Of a DNA stretch of 57,074 nucleotides, positions 1-8,737 are shown in pieces (position 1 is the first letter of the stretch; each line of letters starts with the position of its first letter). The translations under genes were made by a program, and so were the position numbers. Below the pieces are notes generated by a model. It did no database searches, had not been told where the DNA came from, and saw only the letters and a list, made by a program, of their open reading frames with translations. This DNA is from an uncultured Helicobacter sp. (GTDB lineage Bacteria > Campylobacterota > Campylobacteria > Campylobacterales > Helicobacteraceae): positions 1 through 57,074 of the forward strand of contig CALUTE010000013.1 of NCBI GenBank assembly GCA_944323645.1, given 5' to 3'.

Positions 1-94
1 CGGAGTATAAAAGAAAACTCCATCTACTAGAATAATTCTTATTGCTTGAATATTTATATCTATTGGGGGGGGGGGGTGAAAATGTATTAGACAT
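1..94 (-). CDS. 5' end of an unidentified gene with a poly-C tract, cut by the left edge
   Basis: An ATG at 94 has an AAGGAA ribosome site about 8 bases upstream and opens a stop-free frame of 31 codons to the window edge. It begins MSNTFS, then four prolines from a 12-C run (seen as G12 on the plus strand), then a Ser/Tyr/Asn-rich stretch. The tract position at codon 7 is typical of a phase-variable gene, and the frame is open at the present length. The product cannot be identified from so few residues. A chance open frame of this size is possible, so the call rests on the ribosome site, ATG and tract together. Confidence 0.45.
   Translation of the reverse strand, partial: MSNTFSPPPPNRYKYSSNKNYSSRWSFLLYS
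65..76 (+). repeat. poly-G tract, 12 G
   Basis: Run of 12 G on the plus strand, read as 12 C (four Pro codons) in the minus-strand gene fragment. Its minus-strand right flank AATAGATATA also follows the tract at 12764-12774. Confidence 0.9.
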
Positions 95-244
95 TGTGTG
101 GTTCCTTGATTGCACACTATGGCATATATGTGCAAGAATAGATTTATATTATTTAAGACAACCCAAACTACAAGAACCAAACTAAATGTATAAGCCAAAA
201 TCCACAAGTGCTCAAATAGTTTTGGTGTGGTTTTAAGATGCTAA

Positions 245-601
245 TTAGTTTCTTTGTTCTTTGATTCTTGCTGCTTTACCTTTACGTCCGCGCAAATAGA
301 AAAGTCTAGCACGACGCACACGCCCTATGCGAAGCACTTCAATACTTTCAAGACTTTGGCTATAGAGAGGAAAAGTTTTTTCGACTCCTATATTGTTCGC
401 ACCAATCTTTCTTACAGTAAATGTCTTATCTACGCCATTACCGCGAATACAAATACACACACCTTCAAAGTTTTGGATTCTCGTTTTATCACCTTCAACA
501 ATGCGTATTCCGAGTTTAATTGTATCCCCTGCCTTAAATTGAGGTACTTGCTTGTCTTGTATTTGGGCTTTTTCGAAGCTCTCTATGTATCGATTTTTCA
601 T
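245..601 (-). CDS. rplS: 50S ribosomal protein L19
   Basis: L19 is a large-subunit protein at the 30S-50S interface. The 118-residue product matches the family length, with the [16 protein letters not shown] block near residue 23 and the basic C-terminal [20 protein letters not shown] block. The ATG at 601 is chosen because an AAGGG site lies about 7 bases upstream; a GTG three bases earlier is possible. It is the last gene of rpsP-khpA-rimM-trmD-rplS, 9 bases after trmD. No strong terminator hairpin was seen in the 150 bases downstream. Confidence 0.97.
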   Translation of the reverse strand: MKNRYIESFEKAQIQDKQVPQFKAGDTIKLGIRIVEGDKTRIQNFEGVCICIRGNGVDKTFTVRKIGANNIGVEKTFPLYSQSLESIEVLRIGRVRRARLFYLRGRKGKAARIKEQRN

Positions 602-610
602 CACATACCC

Positions 611-1399
611 TTAGTGTATAGTTTTCCATCGCTCAAATAAATCTGGTCTAAAGTAGCGTGTTTTGCACAGAGCTAAATGGTTTTTTAAACCTGCGATTCT
701 ACTATGATTTCCCTTTGAATACTCTGAAGGTGGTATAAATTTTGCAAATTTTGGATTAAGTATGTTTGTGCGCGCAAAAATAGGTGCTTCAAGCAGACTA
801 TTTTCAAAGCTTTCACCTTGTAGAGATTGCGTATTGCCAAGTACTCCAGGAATCTGTCGAGAAATACTATCGCATAGGCATAATGCACCAAGTTCTCCAC
901 CTGTAATGATAAAATCCCCTATGCAAAGCACTTCATCTGCCCACATTTCAATAGCGCGCTCATCAATTCCTTCGTATCGTCCGCAGACAAAGGCAATATG
1001 GTTTTTTTTTGCAAGACGTATAGAATCATTTTGAGTGAAGCGTTTTGCACTTGGTGTGAGGAATATAATATGGGGGCGTTTTGCAAAGGAAGCACTTGAT
1101 GTGCGATTATTAGATTCTTTGGTGGAGCTGAAATCTATACTATTGGTTTTTAGCGTTATGGGTGTAGTATGATTGCATAGCCATTGTAGTGCTTGATCTA
1201 TAACCTGCGCATTTAGTACTTGTCCAGCACCACCTCCGATTTGTGGTGCATCGACACTTTTATAAGCATTAAGTGCAAAGTTACGCAACTGAATTGTCTG
1301 GATAGTGATTAGACCTTTTTGTCGCGCATTTTTTAGTATAGAATCTTGAAAATAGCTCTCAATTAGTTGAGGAAAAAGTGTGAGAAAGCTAAAAATCAT
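611..1399 (-). CDS. trmD: tRNA (guanine-N1-)-methyltransferase TrmD
   Basis: TrmD methylates G37 of tRNAs with S-adenosylmethionine and helps prevent frameshifting. The 262-residue product has the start MIFSFLTLFPQLI, the knot-region motif FVCGRYEGIDER and IGDFIITGGELGAL, and the C-terminal HSRIAGLKNHLALCKTRYFRPDL block. It is slightly longer than usual because of a Ser/Asn-rich insert near residues 82-110. It sits between rimM and rplS, the usual bacterial order. Confidence 0.97.
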   Translation of the reverse strand: MIFSFLTLFPQLIESYFQDSILKNARQKGLITIQTIQLRNFALNAYKSVDAPQIGGGAGQVLNAQVIDQALQWLCNHTTPITLKTNSIDFSSTKESNNRTSSASFAKRPHIIFLTPSAKRFTQNDSIRLAKKNHIAFVCGRYEGIDERAIEMWADEVLCIGDFIITGGELGALCLCDSISRQIPGVLGNTQSLQGESFENSLLEAPIFARTNILNPKFAKFIPPSEYSKGNHSRIAGLKNHLALCKTRYFRPDLFERWKTIH

Positions 1400-1410
1400 A
1401 GCATACCTTG

Positions 1411-2130
1411 TTAATGCTGCGCAAAAAATAGCGCTTTGGCATTCTGTGTGCGTACCATACCTTTGTGTGCGCCATTTGGTAGGGATATATCAACCACATA
1501 GGCATCAACATAGGGAAGCATAAAAGTTTTTGGTTTGTTAGTGCAAGAAGATTTGGTGTTAGTTTTGACTGGTTTAGTATGTTTTTTAGCTGTGTTGTCA
1601 GAATCTAGAGGCACAATCAATAGATAGTCAGTTGTTCCTATACGCTCTATATTTTGCACGATACCAAGTACTTCATTTTCTTCTATGACTTCTAGCCCAA
1701 TGATATCAAAGTAAAAAAACTCTCCTTCTTTTAGTTTGCAATATAAGCGAGTTTGTTCCTCATTTGTGTAGAGGTGAGCATTAGTATAGGCTTTAGCCTT
1801 TTCACGAGAATTTATTTCTTCGAACATAATGTAGTAGTTGGCATTATTATGCCAGAAGTTTTGGATAGTGAGCATTTGATAGAATCTATCTTCCATAAGC
1901 ATAAGTCCAGGTCGCAAAAACGAAGCAAAGTCGCTTGTGAGATGAAAGATGAATTGCCCATCTGTTCCAATTCTTCGTCCGATTGTGCCTACTTGTATTG
2001 TATAAGATTCTTTTAGGGTTGATTCTAGCGATTTGCAGACTATTTGTGATTTTTTTTTGTTTGCAGTGGGCTGCTTGTTTGGGATTTTAGGAGTATATGC
2101 TATATTTGATTGGCTTGCGTTATTGCTCAT
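1411..2130 (-). CDS. rimM: ribosome maturation factor RimM
   Basis: RimM assists 16S rRNA processing and 30S head assembly and binds S19. The family core begins near residue 46 (QVGTIGRRIGTDGQFIFHL) and continues through the PRC-barrel region (EFFYFDIIGLEVIEENEVLG). The first 45 residues are a polar extension not typical of RimM, so a later start is possible. The ATG at 2130 overlaps the end of khpA by 11 bases, suggesting translational coupling. A Lys/Thr-rich insert lies near residues 183-203. Confidence 0.93.
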   Translation of the reverse strand: MSNNASQSNIAYTPKIPNKQPTANKKKSQIVCKSLESTLKESYTIQVGTIGRRIGTDGQFIFHLTSDFASFLRPGLMLMEDRFYQMLTIQNFWHNNANYYIMFEEINSREKAKAYTNAHLYTNEEQTRLYCKLKEGEFFYFDIIGLEVIEENEVLGIVQNIERIGTTDYLLIVPLDSDNTAKKHTKPVKTNTKSSCTNKPKTFMLPYVDAYVVDISLPNGAHKGMVRTQNAKALFFAQH

Positions 2131-2368
2131 TAGGATAAACAGTAATCTTATATGTCATACCATTTTTTGCCTTGCAGCCAGAAACAAATGTCTTAAGTGC
2201 AGCAATCATCCTGCCATCTTTACCTATTACCCTACCCATATCGTCGATGCAAACAAATATATCTAAAAAGCATATATTTTCTTCGTGGGAAATACGAGGC
2301 TGGACAGATACTTTGTTAGGAAAAGTAACGATTTTGCTAACATAAGCTTTTAGGAAATTCTCAACCAT
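2120..2368 (-). CDS. khpA: KH-domain RNA-binding protein KhpA
   Basis: Small single-KH-domain protein of 82 residues. The GKDGRMIAALK segment is the GxxG RNA-binding loop. KhpA-type proteins, encoded between rpsP and rimM in many bacteria, bind RNA, and in some species they partner with KhpB in cell-wall regulation. The position between rpsP and rimM supports the assignment; the cellular role here is inferred. Confidence 0.92.
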   Translation of the reverse strand: MVENFLKAYVSKIVTFPNKVSVQPRISHEENICFLDIFVCIDDMGRVIGKDGRMIAALKTFVSGCKAKNGMTYKITVYPNEQ

Positions 2369-2416
2369 TTGTAGTACCTTAGGTCATTCTTATTTTACTT
2401 TATCACAAATTACTTG

Positions 2417-2650
2417 TTACTTGGGGTTTGCAAGTTTGGCAACACGATCACTCATTTTTGCACCCACACTCTTCCAATATTCTAAACGACTCATATCAAT
2501 CTTGATAGTTGCTGGTTGCGAAAGAGGGTTGTAGTAACCAAGAGATTCTATCCAGCCACCATCACGTTTTTTTCGAGAATCCGTAACCACAACGCGATAA
2601 AAAGGCTTTTTCTTACGTCCCATACGTGTTAGGCGAATCACTGTTGCCAT
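2417..2650 (-). CDS. rpsP: 30S ribosomal protein S16
   Basis: S16 is a small-subunit assembly protein. The 77-residue product starts [20 protein letters not shown] and contains [19 protein letters not shown], both S16 signatures. An AAGGAG ribosome site lies about 6 bases before the ATG. It is the first gene of the ribosomal/tRNA-modification operon and has a clear promoter upstream. Confidence 0.98.
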   Translation of the reverse strand: MATVIRLTRMGRKKKPFYRVVVTDSRKKRDGGWIESLGYYNPLSQPATIKIDMSRLEYWKSVGAKMSDRVAKLANPK

Positions 2651-2683
2651 TTAAGTACTCCTTAAATTTATAAATAAATGTGG

Positions 2684-2689
2684 ATTATA
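2684..2689 (-). promoter_or_regulatory. -10 box of the rpsP operon
   Basis: TATAAT on the minus strand, preceded by GTG (TGTGTATAAT context), 34 bases before the rpsP ATG. Upstream DNA is AT-rich without a clear -35, as is usual in Helicobacter. Confidence 0.7.
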
Positions 2690-2749
2690 CACACAAAAAT
2701 ATATTTTTACCCTTAAAAGAAGTTTGATATGGAAATATTATATAGGAAT

Positions 2750-4105
2750 TTAGTGCATAGTACCACGCATTTGTCCCATAAGTCCCATTAAATCTTGCAT
2801 ACCACCTTTTTGGCTTAGTCGCTTTGCCATTTTTGAGGCGTTATCAAATTGCTTAATAATGCGATTGATGTCAGAAACTTCCAAACCTGCGCCCAACGCT
2901 ATTCTTTTTCGTCTTGAACCATTAAGCAGGCTTGGATTTTGGCGTTCCTTTGGCGTCATAGAATGAACCATAGCACGGATATTTTTTATCTCTTGAGAAT
3001 TGTCTAAATCAATATTTTTTAACTGTCCTGCCATTTGAGAAAGTCCCGGAATCATCGAAACAAGCGAGCTCATTGATCCAAGTTTTTTGATATTTTCTAC
3101 TTGCGCAAGAAAATCTTCAAAACCAAATTGTCCTTTTTTGAGCTTATTGCCAAGATTTTTTGCCTCTTTTTCATCAAGGATTGTTGCTGTCTTTTCTGCA
3201 AGAGAGATAATATCACCAGCTCCCATAAGGCGCGAAACAATACGATCTGGGATAAAAATATCTAAATCAGGGATCTTTTCTCCATTACCAATAAAACGTA
3301 GTGGAGTTTGTAGCTGATAAGCGATATTTAAGGCAATACCACCCTTAGAATCACTATCAAACTTTGTTAAAATAGCACCACTAAGTCCTATTTGATCTTT
3401 GAAAGCTTGTGCAGACCGAATGCCATCTTGTCCGCTTAGAGAATCTACAACGTAAAATGTTTCATTAGGCTTAAGATAGTCTTTAAGGCTTTTGAGCTCT
3501 TGCATAAGCACGTCATCGATTGCTAATCTCCCTGCAGAATCTACAATCATCACATCAAACTCGCCTTGTTCAGCTCGATTTTTAGCAGCTTTTGCAATTT
3601 CAAGCACATTACTATTTTCTTGGCTAAAGACCTCTACCTCAATTTGTTCGCCAAGGATTTTTAGTTGGTGTACAGCAGCCAATCGTGCTAGATCACATGC
3701 TACCAGCAATACTTTTTTGTTGCGTGTCTTAAGATAGTTGGCTAGTTTTGCACTTGTTGTGGTTTTTCCACTACCCTGCAAACCACACATTAGAACGATT
3801 GTTGGCGGCTTTTGAGCATAGACAAAACCATAGTGTCCATTGGTGGTGAGAATCTGTGTGAGAGAGGTTTTTAGCGCATCAAGAAAACTTTGCTTGCCTA
3901 TACCTTTTTCTTTTGTTTGCGAGGCAATGGATTCTAAGAGGGATTTCACAACCTTATGATGTACATCATTTTTTAGGAGTGTTTTTTTGAGTTCATCAAG
4001 AGCTCTTGTGAGAGCCTTTTCATCATCATTAAAACGGATTTTAGAGGCAACAGAACGTAAAGAGTTACTAAGAGTATCAAACACTGACATATCCTTAAAA
4101 ATCAT
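2750..4105 (-). CDS. ffh: signal recognition particle protein Ffh
   Basis: SRP54-type GTPase that targets membrane proteins co-translationally with 4.5S RNA and FtsY. The N domain is followed by the G domain with GLQGSGKTTTSAKLA near residue 110, the DSAGR motif, and TKFDSDSKGG, then a Met-rich M domain to the C-terminus (MQDLMGLMGQMRGTMH). Length 451 fits. The start may be the ATG at 4105 or the in-frame ATG at 4090 (MSVFDTLSNSLRSV), which looks more like family N-termini. Confidence 0.97.
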   Translation of the reverse strand: MIFKDMSVFDTLSNSLRSVASKIRFNDDEKALTRALDELKKTLLKNDVHHKVVKSLLESIASQTKEKGIGKQSFLDALKTSLTQILTTNGHYGFVYAQKPPTIVLMCGLQGSGKTTTSAKLANYLKTRNKKVLLVACDLARLAAVHQLKILGEQIEVEVFSQENSNVLEIAKAAKNRAEQGEFDVMIVDSAGRLAIDDVLMQELKSLKDYLKPNETFYVVDSLSGQDGIRSAQAFKDQIGLSGAILTKFDSDSKGGIALNIAYQLQTPLRFIGNGEKIPDLDIFIPDRIVSRLMGAGDIISLAEKTATILDEKEAKNLGNKLKKGQFGFEDFLAQVENIKKLGSMSSLVSMIPGLSQMAGQLKNIDLDNSQEIKNIRAMVHSMTPKERQNPSLLNGSRRKRIALGAGLEVSDINRIIKQFDNASKMAKRLSQKGGMQDLMGLMGQMRGTMH

Positions 4106-4120
4106 TTGAATTGGAAAGGT

Positions 4121-4126
4121 ATTATA
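4121..4126 (-). promoter_or_regulatory. -10 box upstream of ffh
   Basis: TGCTATAAT on the minus strand, an extended -10 element, about 15 bases before the annotated ffh start and 31 before the alternative ATG at 4090. The short distance favours the inner start. Confidence 0.6.
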
Positions 4127-4245
4127 GCATTATTCACATAGGGAATCTACTAGATTCTCATTATACTCAAAATTAAAAAGAGCTTGTATTGAGCTTGCGT
4201 GGAAGTTTGATTGTCATTTTTTAATACTAATTTAATTTTATTTGT

Positions 4246-4251
4246 TATACT
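4246..4251 (+). promoter_or_regulatory. -10 box of fur
   Basis: TATACT within TTTGTTATACTTG, 31 bases before the fur ATG. An AATAA-A-TTATT palindrome lies just downstream and could be a weak Fur autoregulation site, but the match to the 7-1-7 consensus is poor. Confidence 0.5.
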
Positions 4252-4281
4252 TGTACATAATAAATTATTTCGGAGATTGTT

Positions 4282-4758
4282 ATGGTGGATTCAGAAATAG
4301 CTTCTAATTATAACGATAGGGTACAGAATCAAGCTGCGATCACAGAGGGTTTTGAAGCCATTTTGCGCAAAAAGCACCTCAAATCAACACCTCAGCGCGT
4401 AGCGATTTTGCGCCAAATTCAAGAAAGTGGTCATATTAGTATAGAGGAACTCTATGAACGTATTAGAAAGCTTCACCCAAGCATTTCTCTTGCAACAGTA
4501 TATAAAAATGTTGCCACTTTAAGTGAGGCGGATATTTTACGTGAGATAAAAGCTCCTGCACAAAAGCAAAAATATGAGCTTGCAAGCGATAAACATATTC
4601 ACGTGAGTTGTGAGCGATGTGGTAAGTTACAAGATGTTTATGTAGATGTGAAAGATATTCTAAGTAGCTGCATGAATAAGACTGGATATCAACTCTTTGA
4701 TGTGTCGGCTGTATTTATTGGAGTGTGCTCGGAGTGTATTGCGCATAAGCCAGCATAA
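4282..4758 (+). CDS. fur: ferric uptake regulator Fur
   Basis: Iron-responsive transcriptional regulator of 158 residues. The winged-helix half contains STPQRVAILRQI and SLATVYKNVATLSEADIL. The dimerisation half has the metal-ligand HIHVSCERCGK segment (first CxxC) and CSEC near the C-terminus (second CxxC). A CGGAG ribosome site precedes the ATG. It is convergent with fliY. The tonB-exbD-exbB cluster in this window has a candidate Fur site. In H. pylori Fur works both with and without iron; whether that holds here is unknown. Confidence 0.96.
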   Translation: MVDSEIASNYNDRVQNQAAITEGFEAILRKKHLKSTPQRVAILRQIQESGHISIEELYERIRKLHPSISLATVYKNVATLSEADILREIKAPAQKQKYELASDKHIHVSCERCGKLQDVYVDVKDILSSCMNKTGYQLFDVSAVFIGVCSECIAHKPA

Positions 4759-4829
4759 AATCGGCTACCAAGAAGCGGTTGCGGTATATAACTTTAAGTA
4801 TTTGTGGTCATTAGCTCTTGGATAGTATA

Positions 4830-5675
4830 TTACGAGCCACGTAGCTGTTCTAAGCGCTTTCTTTTTGAACCTATATCAGTGATTTGTATTCCAAAGTTTC
4901 CATCTACGATTACAACTTCGCCTTTAGCAATTACTTTGTCATCAATCAATACTTCTAGCGGATCGTTTGCGAGCTGGTTGAGCTCGACAACGCTTCCAAT
5001 ATCCATAGAAATAACATCTTTAAGTAACATTTTTTTCTGTCCTATGCGCACCTTGACCGTGAGCTTGACATCAAGTAGCATATCAATATTTCGGATTTCT
5101 TCTGGATTTAGTGCAGCATGAGCAAATTCACCTTGATCGTGAAAAGAACCTGCAGTACTTGAAGGTGTTTCTTCTGTTTTAAATAATTGCAAAAAATTAT
5201 CTGAAACTAAGAAAACAAAGTGAGAATGGATTGAATTAAGCGAGAAAGAAAACTCAAATGCTTCGCTATAGCCGCTAAGTGCTCCAGCATCTTGAATAGT
5301 TTCAATTTTTTGTGGTGAAAAACTGATTTTTGGCATATCTTTTTGTGAACCCATAGCTGTGGATACTGCTCCTAGGATGTTGGAGTTAATTTCTTTTAGG
5401 GCATCCAAATCATCATTGGTGGCTTCTGGTTGGCTTTGTCCATCGCCGCCAAGCATAAGATCTGAAAGAGCAGTAGTAAGGTCTATGGGATTTATAATGG
5501 CGATACTACCCCTTGCATCACCATTAAAATCAATTGTTGTGATAGCACAGGGAAAAGTACTAATAATCTCATTGATAGAGCCTTTTTTGGTATTTGAAAT
5601 AGCTGGCGTATTGCCTGTCAATCCCTCTATGGTAGATGTCGCTTCTTGAGCAAGGAGTTTTATGAATTGGTCCAT
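4830..5675 (-). CDS. fliY: flagellar motor switch protein FliY (FliN family)
   Basis: Switch-complex component of the C-ring. The 281-residue protein has an N-terminal half of CheC/FliM-like character and a C-terminal FliN/SpoA domain (RNIDMLLDVKLTVKVRIGQKKMLLKDVISMDIGSVVELNQLANDPLEV, split here as described). It lies directly after fliM, matching the Helicobacter order. Epsilonproteobacteria carry both FliY and FliN, so the name FliY follows from size and synteny. Confidence 0.93.
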   Translation of the reverse strand: MDQFIKLLAQEATSTIEGLTGNTPAISNTKKGSINEIISTFPCAITTIDFNGDARGSIAIINPIDLTTALSDLMLGGDGQSQPEATNDDLDALKEINSNILGAVSTAMGSQKDMPKISFSPQKIETIQDAGALSGYSEAFEFSFSLNSIHSHFVFLVSDNFLQLFKTEETPSSTAGSFHDQGEFAHAALNPEEIRNIDMLLDVKLTVKVRIGQKKMLLKDVISMDIGSVVELNQLANDPLEVLIDDKVIAKGEVVIVDGNFGIQITDIGSKRKRLEQLRGS

Positions 5676-5771
5676 TTTCTATCCTTTCAATGCACTTTAG
5701 GGGAGAATCCAAATATAGATTCTAGCACTTTTTTGCACATATTGATTGCATTTGATATGATAGCTTTGTTA

Positions 5772-6836
5772 TCATTCTTCGTCTTCACTTTCGATAACGT
5801 CAATTTTGTTTTTGCGTTGTGTCTCAAGCATTTCAAGGATTTCTTTGACTTTATCTTTTTCGGTAAGGATCTCCTCTTGTATTTTAATACTTTTACGGAA
5901 ATGTTGTAAGCCAATTGTTGCATTGTATTTTTCGCGTCCATCAATACTGACAACAACATTATTGCTTGCAGTTTCATTCAGTCGTATAACATCACCCACT
6001 TGCAGATCCAATACCTCTTTGAGATTTAAATTTGTGCCTCCTATAAAAGCTTCGACATTGACATTAGCTCCACCGATGAGTGCTTGCAATTCTTTGTTGC
6101 GTGATTTCTTTGAGCTTGTTTCGCCCATCATAATATCTCTACTACCAAGCCTTGGCAAAACAGTCTCTAGCGATATGACAGGATAGCAGATATTTATCAT
6201 ACCACTTGAATGCCCAATGATTAGTTCCATAACAACCATAATAACAATTTCATTTTGCGCCACGATTTGTACAACATTAGGACTAGATTCTTTAGCATCA
6301 ATGCTTGGAAACATATCTGTAATAGAACTCCACGCATCCTTTAAGGTTTGCATAATTTGTCGGAGAATTGTATCAAGTAAATTAATTTCTATCTCACTAA
6401 ATTCTCGCGAATTATCATATGGATCTCCCTTGCCTCCAAGCAATCTATCAATCATTGGAAATACAATACTAGGATTTATCTCTAAAACACCAGTGCCATC
6501 AAGTGGCTTCATTGAGAAGACATTGAAGCTTGTAGGGCTTGGCAAGCTCATAAGGAATTCTCCATAAGTCATTTGATCTACACTATGTAATTGGATTTCA
6601 ACAATAGAGCGCATAATCGCAGAAATCTGGCTTGATAGGGAGCGTGCCATTTTGTCGTGAATACCTCTAAAGGCTCTTAACTGCTCCTTGCTGACACGAT
6701 TTGGACGCTTAAAGTCATAAAGAGTTACTTGTTTTTGGGGAAGTATATCTTGTTTTTGGAGCGCATCGCCTTCTTCACCATCGTCTACCGCTTCAAGTAG
6801 GGCGTCTATTTCTTCTTGACTTAGTATGTCAGCCAT
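5772..6836 (-). CDS. fliM: flagellar motor switch protein FliM
   Basis: C-ring protein that binds phospho-CheY and sets rotation direction. The N-terminal LSQEEIDALLEAV peptide is the CheY-binding motif. The middle domain carries GVLEINPSIVFPMIDRLLGGKG, and a C-terminal SpoA-like domain follows (LNLKEVLDLQVGDVIRLNE). Length 354 is normal. The stop-to-start junction with fliA upstream is essentially abutting, so the two are co-translated. Confidence 0.97.
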   Translation of the reverse strand: MADILSQEEIDALLEAVDDGEEGDALQKQDILPQKQVTLYDFKRPNRVSKEQLRAFRGIHDKMARSLSSQISAIMRSIVEIQLHSVDQMTYGEFLMSLPSPTSFNVFSMKPLDGTGVLEINPSIVFPMIDRLLGGKGDPYDNSREFSEIEINLLDTILRQIMQTLKDAWSSITDMFPSIDAKESSPNVVQIVAQNEIVIMVVMELIIGHSSGMINICYPVISLETVLPRLGSRDIMMGETSSKKSRNKELQALIGGANVNVEAFIGGTNLNLKEVLDLQVGDVIRLNETASNNVVVSIDGREKYNATIGLQHFRKSIKIQEEILTEKDKVKEILEMLETQRKNKIDVIESEDEE

Positions 6837-7525
6837 TATTTTTCTCCCAAACAGTTACGGATTTTTTTGATTACTTCTTTAGTGATTTGTGAGATTCTAG
6901 ATTCTGTGATGTTAAGAATCTCTTTTATCTCACTTAGACTTAATTCTTCAAGGAAATACAGCTGTATAATGAGCTGTTCTCGTTGCGGAAATGTCTTTAG
7001 TACTTTTTGAATCTTATTGATCAGTTCTTCTTTTTCAAGCTTGTCGATAATGTTGGTTGGCTCCATAATATTGTATTGCTCATCAATTGGCACAAGTACA
7101 TATACATCGGAAGCAATTTTTGCTTCTTTAATTTTTTCTACACTTTCATTTAGCACATTTGCTAAGTATTCATCACTAGGTTCTTCTTCGTGCTCATTAA
7201 AATACCTGCTTACCTCTGCATCTATGGCTTTTATGAGTTTGCGATTAGAACGAGAGACCACATCAAGCGAGCGTAAATAATCAAGCATTGCTCCATAGAC
7301 ACGTGATTTAGCAAAACCCCAAAAAGAATCATTAAGCCCTTCGTCATAGCGTCTTGCAAGCTTAATAAGCTCTTCTGTTCCGATCGAAATAAGCTCATTT
7401 GTTTCAAGATGGGCGGGTAAGCGCTCTTTGATTCTGTATGCCATAGCTTTTACCGCTGGAAGGTATTGAATTGCTAACTGATCTTGTGAGAATTGCTTTT
7501 CATCTGTGTAGCTATTTGGTTTCAC
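6836..7525 (-). CDS. fliA: RNA polymerase sigma-28 factor FliA
   Basis: Sigma factor for late flagellar genes such as flagellin. The 229-residue product has region 2 (YLPAVKAMAYRIKERLP, YGAMLDYLRSLD) and region 4 with ELSLSEIKEILNITESRISQ. The start overlaps the stop of the upstream small membrane-protein gene by 4 bases (ATGA-type). In Helicobacter FliA is held by FlgM, which is not in this window. Confidence 0.96.
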   Translation of the reverse strand: MKPNSYTDEKQFSQDQLAIQYLPAVKAMAYRIKERLPAHLETNELISIGTEELIKLARRYDEGLNDSFWGFAKSRVYGAMLDYLRSLDVVSRSNRKLIKAIDAEVSRYFNEHEEEPSDEYLANVLNESVEKIKEAKIASDVYVLVPIDEQYNIMEPTNIIDKLEKEELINKIQKVLKTFPQREQLIIQLYFLEELSLSEIKEILNITESRISQITKEVIKKIRNCLGEK

Positions 7526-7863
7526 TTGGCAGCCTTTCTAGGAATTTCTTGATCGTCAGAAAAATCAGAATTGCTGATAAATTGATGAATTGCACGTGCG
7601 TGGCGTTCGGTATGGTCGAATTCGTTGTCAAAGTATTCAAGCTGTTTTTCTATCATCTCTTTGTTGGTTAGTACAGAATGTTTGGGCTCAATAACATAAA
7701 TGTAGATTGTTGCCATAGCGAGCGATATGAGATACATTGAAATTGTTACAACAATCGTCATAAATAACATATGTTCTGGCTCATCAAATTTCATAATCCC
7801 AACTGCTAATCCTATGAAGAATCCGGCAACAACAGAAAAGTTAATGAAGTTTGATACCTTCAT
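7522..7863 (-). CDS. small two-helix membrane protein between flhG and fliA
   Basis: A 113-residue protein with two predicted membrane helices, near residues 8-25 (VVAGFFIGLAVGIMKF) and 31-55 (LFMTIVVTISMYLISLA), followed by a charged cytoplasmic tail. A gene of this type occupies the same place in H. pylori and has no established function. Tight overlap with fliA suggests a flagellar link, which is inference. Confidence 0.85.
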   Translation of the reverse strand: MKVSNFINFSVVAGFFIGLAVGIMKFDEPEHMLFMTIVVTISMYLISLAMATIYIYVIEPKHSVLTNKEMIEKQLEYFDNEFDHTERHARAIHQFISNSDFSDDQEIPRKAAK

Positions 7864-7873
7864 ATCTTATCCT

Positions 7874-8728
7874 TTATAAGTACCCCAAGAAACGTCTAAA
7901 AAAACTACCAATAGTTTTTCTTGGAGTATTAAGCATATTATGTTCCATTTTAGATACAAGGTTTTTAGCAATTTCTTGCATAGCAAGAGAAAAGATATTA
8001 TGAGGCTCTACATCACAAATAAGTTTTCGATGTAGAATGGCTTTTTTCACGGCATTATTATTTGTAAAGCCTCCAAGCAATTCAATACTAAAATTGGGAA
8101 TATTTTTTTTGGCAACATTTTGAATGGTTGTGAAAACCTGTGCAATTTGCGTTTGTGAAGATGCCATATTAATGAGCATCATACATTCACTTTTAAATTT
8201 TGCATTAACCTTGAGCATGGCGTATGCATCGGTTTTTGCAGAGGGTTCTGGTGTTGTAACAACAATCACAAAATCACTTGCTTGTAAAAAAGCTTGTGTA
8301 ATTGTGCTAATCCCAGCCCCAGTATCAACAATTACATAATCAAATAGATTCCAGATCTCTGCATCAGAGACGAAATCCTCAATCATACCGGAAGCTGAAT
8401 ATTTTAGAATCTCTTCGCCACTATCGCCGGGTATAAGATACAAGCCTCTGTTGATTTCATAGATAACATCTTTAAAATCTGCTTGCCCCTTTAGGGCATG
8501 CAAGATATTTTTATTTGTCTTGATGCCAAAAATCAAATCAAGATTCGCAAGCCCAATGTCTGCGTCAAAAACCCCCACTCGATATCCAAGCTTGTGGAGT
8601 GAGTATGCAAGGTTTGCGGAGATATTGGACTTGCCCACCCCTCCTTTACCAGAGGTTATGGCGATAAATTTTGCACTGCTTTTGCTTTCTTTTTTCATTA
8701 AGGTTTCTAAATGTTTAGCCTGATTCAT
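7874..8728 (-). CDS. flhG: flagellar number regulator FlhG (MinD-like ATPase)
   Basis: ParA/MinD-family ATPase that limits flagellar number together with FlhF; in Epsilonproteobacteria it also influences division placement. The deviant Walker A ITSGKGGVGKSNISANLAYSL-type loop lies near residues 24-44, the DADIGLANLDLIFG switch near 54-67, and DYVIVDTGAGIS is Walker B. The product has 284 residues. It follows flhF by 9 bases. Confidence 0.95.
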   Translation of the reverse strand: MNQAKHLETLMKKESKSSAKFIAITSGKGGVGKSNISANLAYSLHKLGYRVGVFDADIGLANLDLIFGIKTNKNILHALKGQADFKDVIYEINRGLYLIPGDSGEEILKYSASGMIEDFVSDAEIWNLFDYVIVDTGAGISTITQAFLQASDFVIVVTTPEPSAKTDAYAMLKVNAKFKSECMMLINMASSQTQIAQVFTTIQNVAKKNIPNFSIELLGGFTNNNAVKKAILHRKLICDVEPHNIFSLAMQEIAKNLVSKMEHNMLNTPRKTIGSFFRRFLGYL

Positions 8729-8737
8729 AGAGATTCC

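Noticed and set aside
254-640. Plus-strand open frame antisense to rplS
   Set aside because: It is a shadow of the ribosomal protein gene, lacks a ribosome site and has no recognisable domain.
4256-4270. Fur autoregulatory box at the fur promoter
   Set aside because: Only a short AATAA-A-TTATT palindrome is present; the match to the 7-1-7 consensus is weak.
4760-4829. Terminator between fur and fliY
   Set aside because: Imperfect inverted bases only (CGGCTACC/GCGGTTGC); no stable perfect stem with a T-run.
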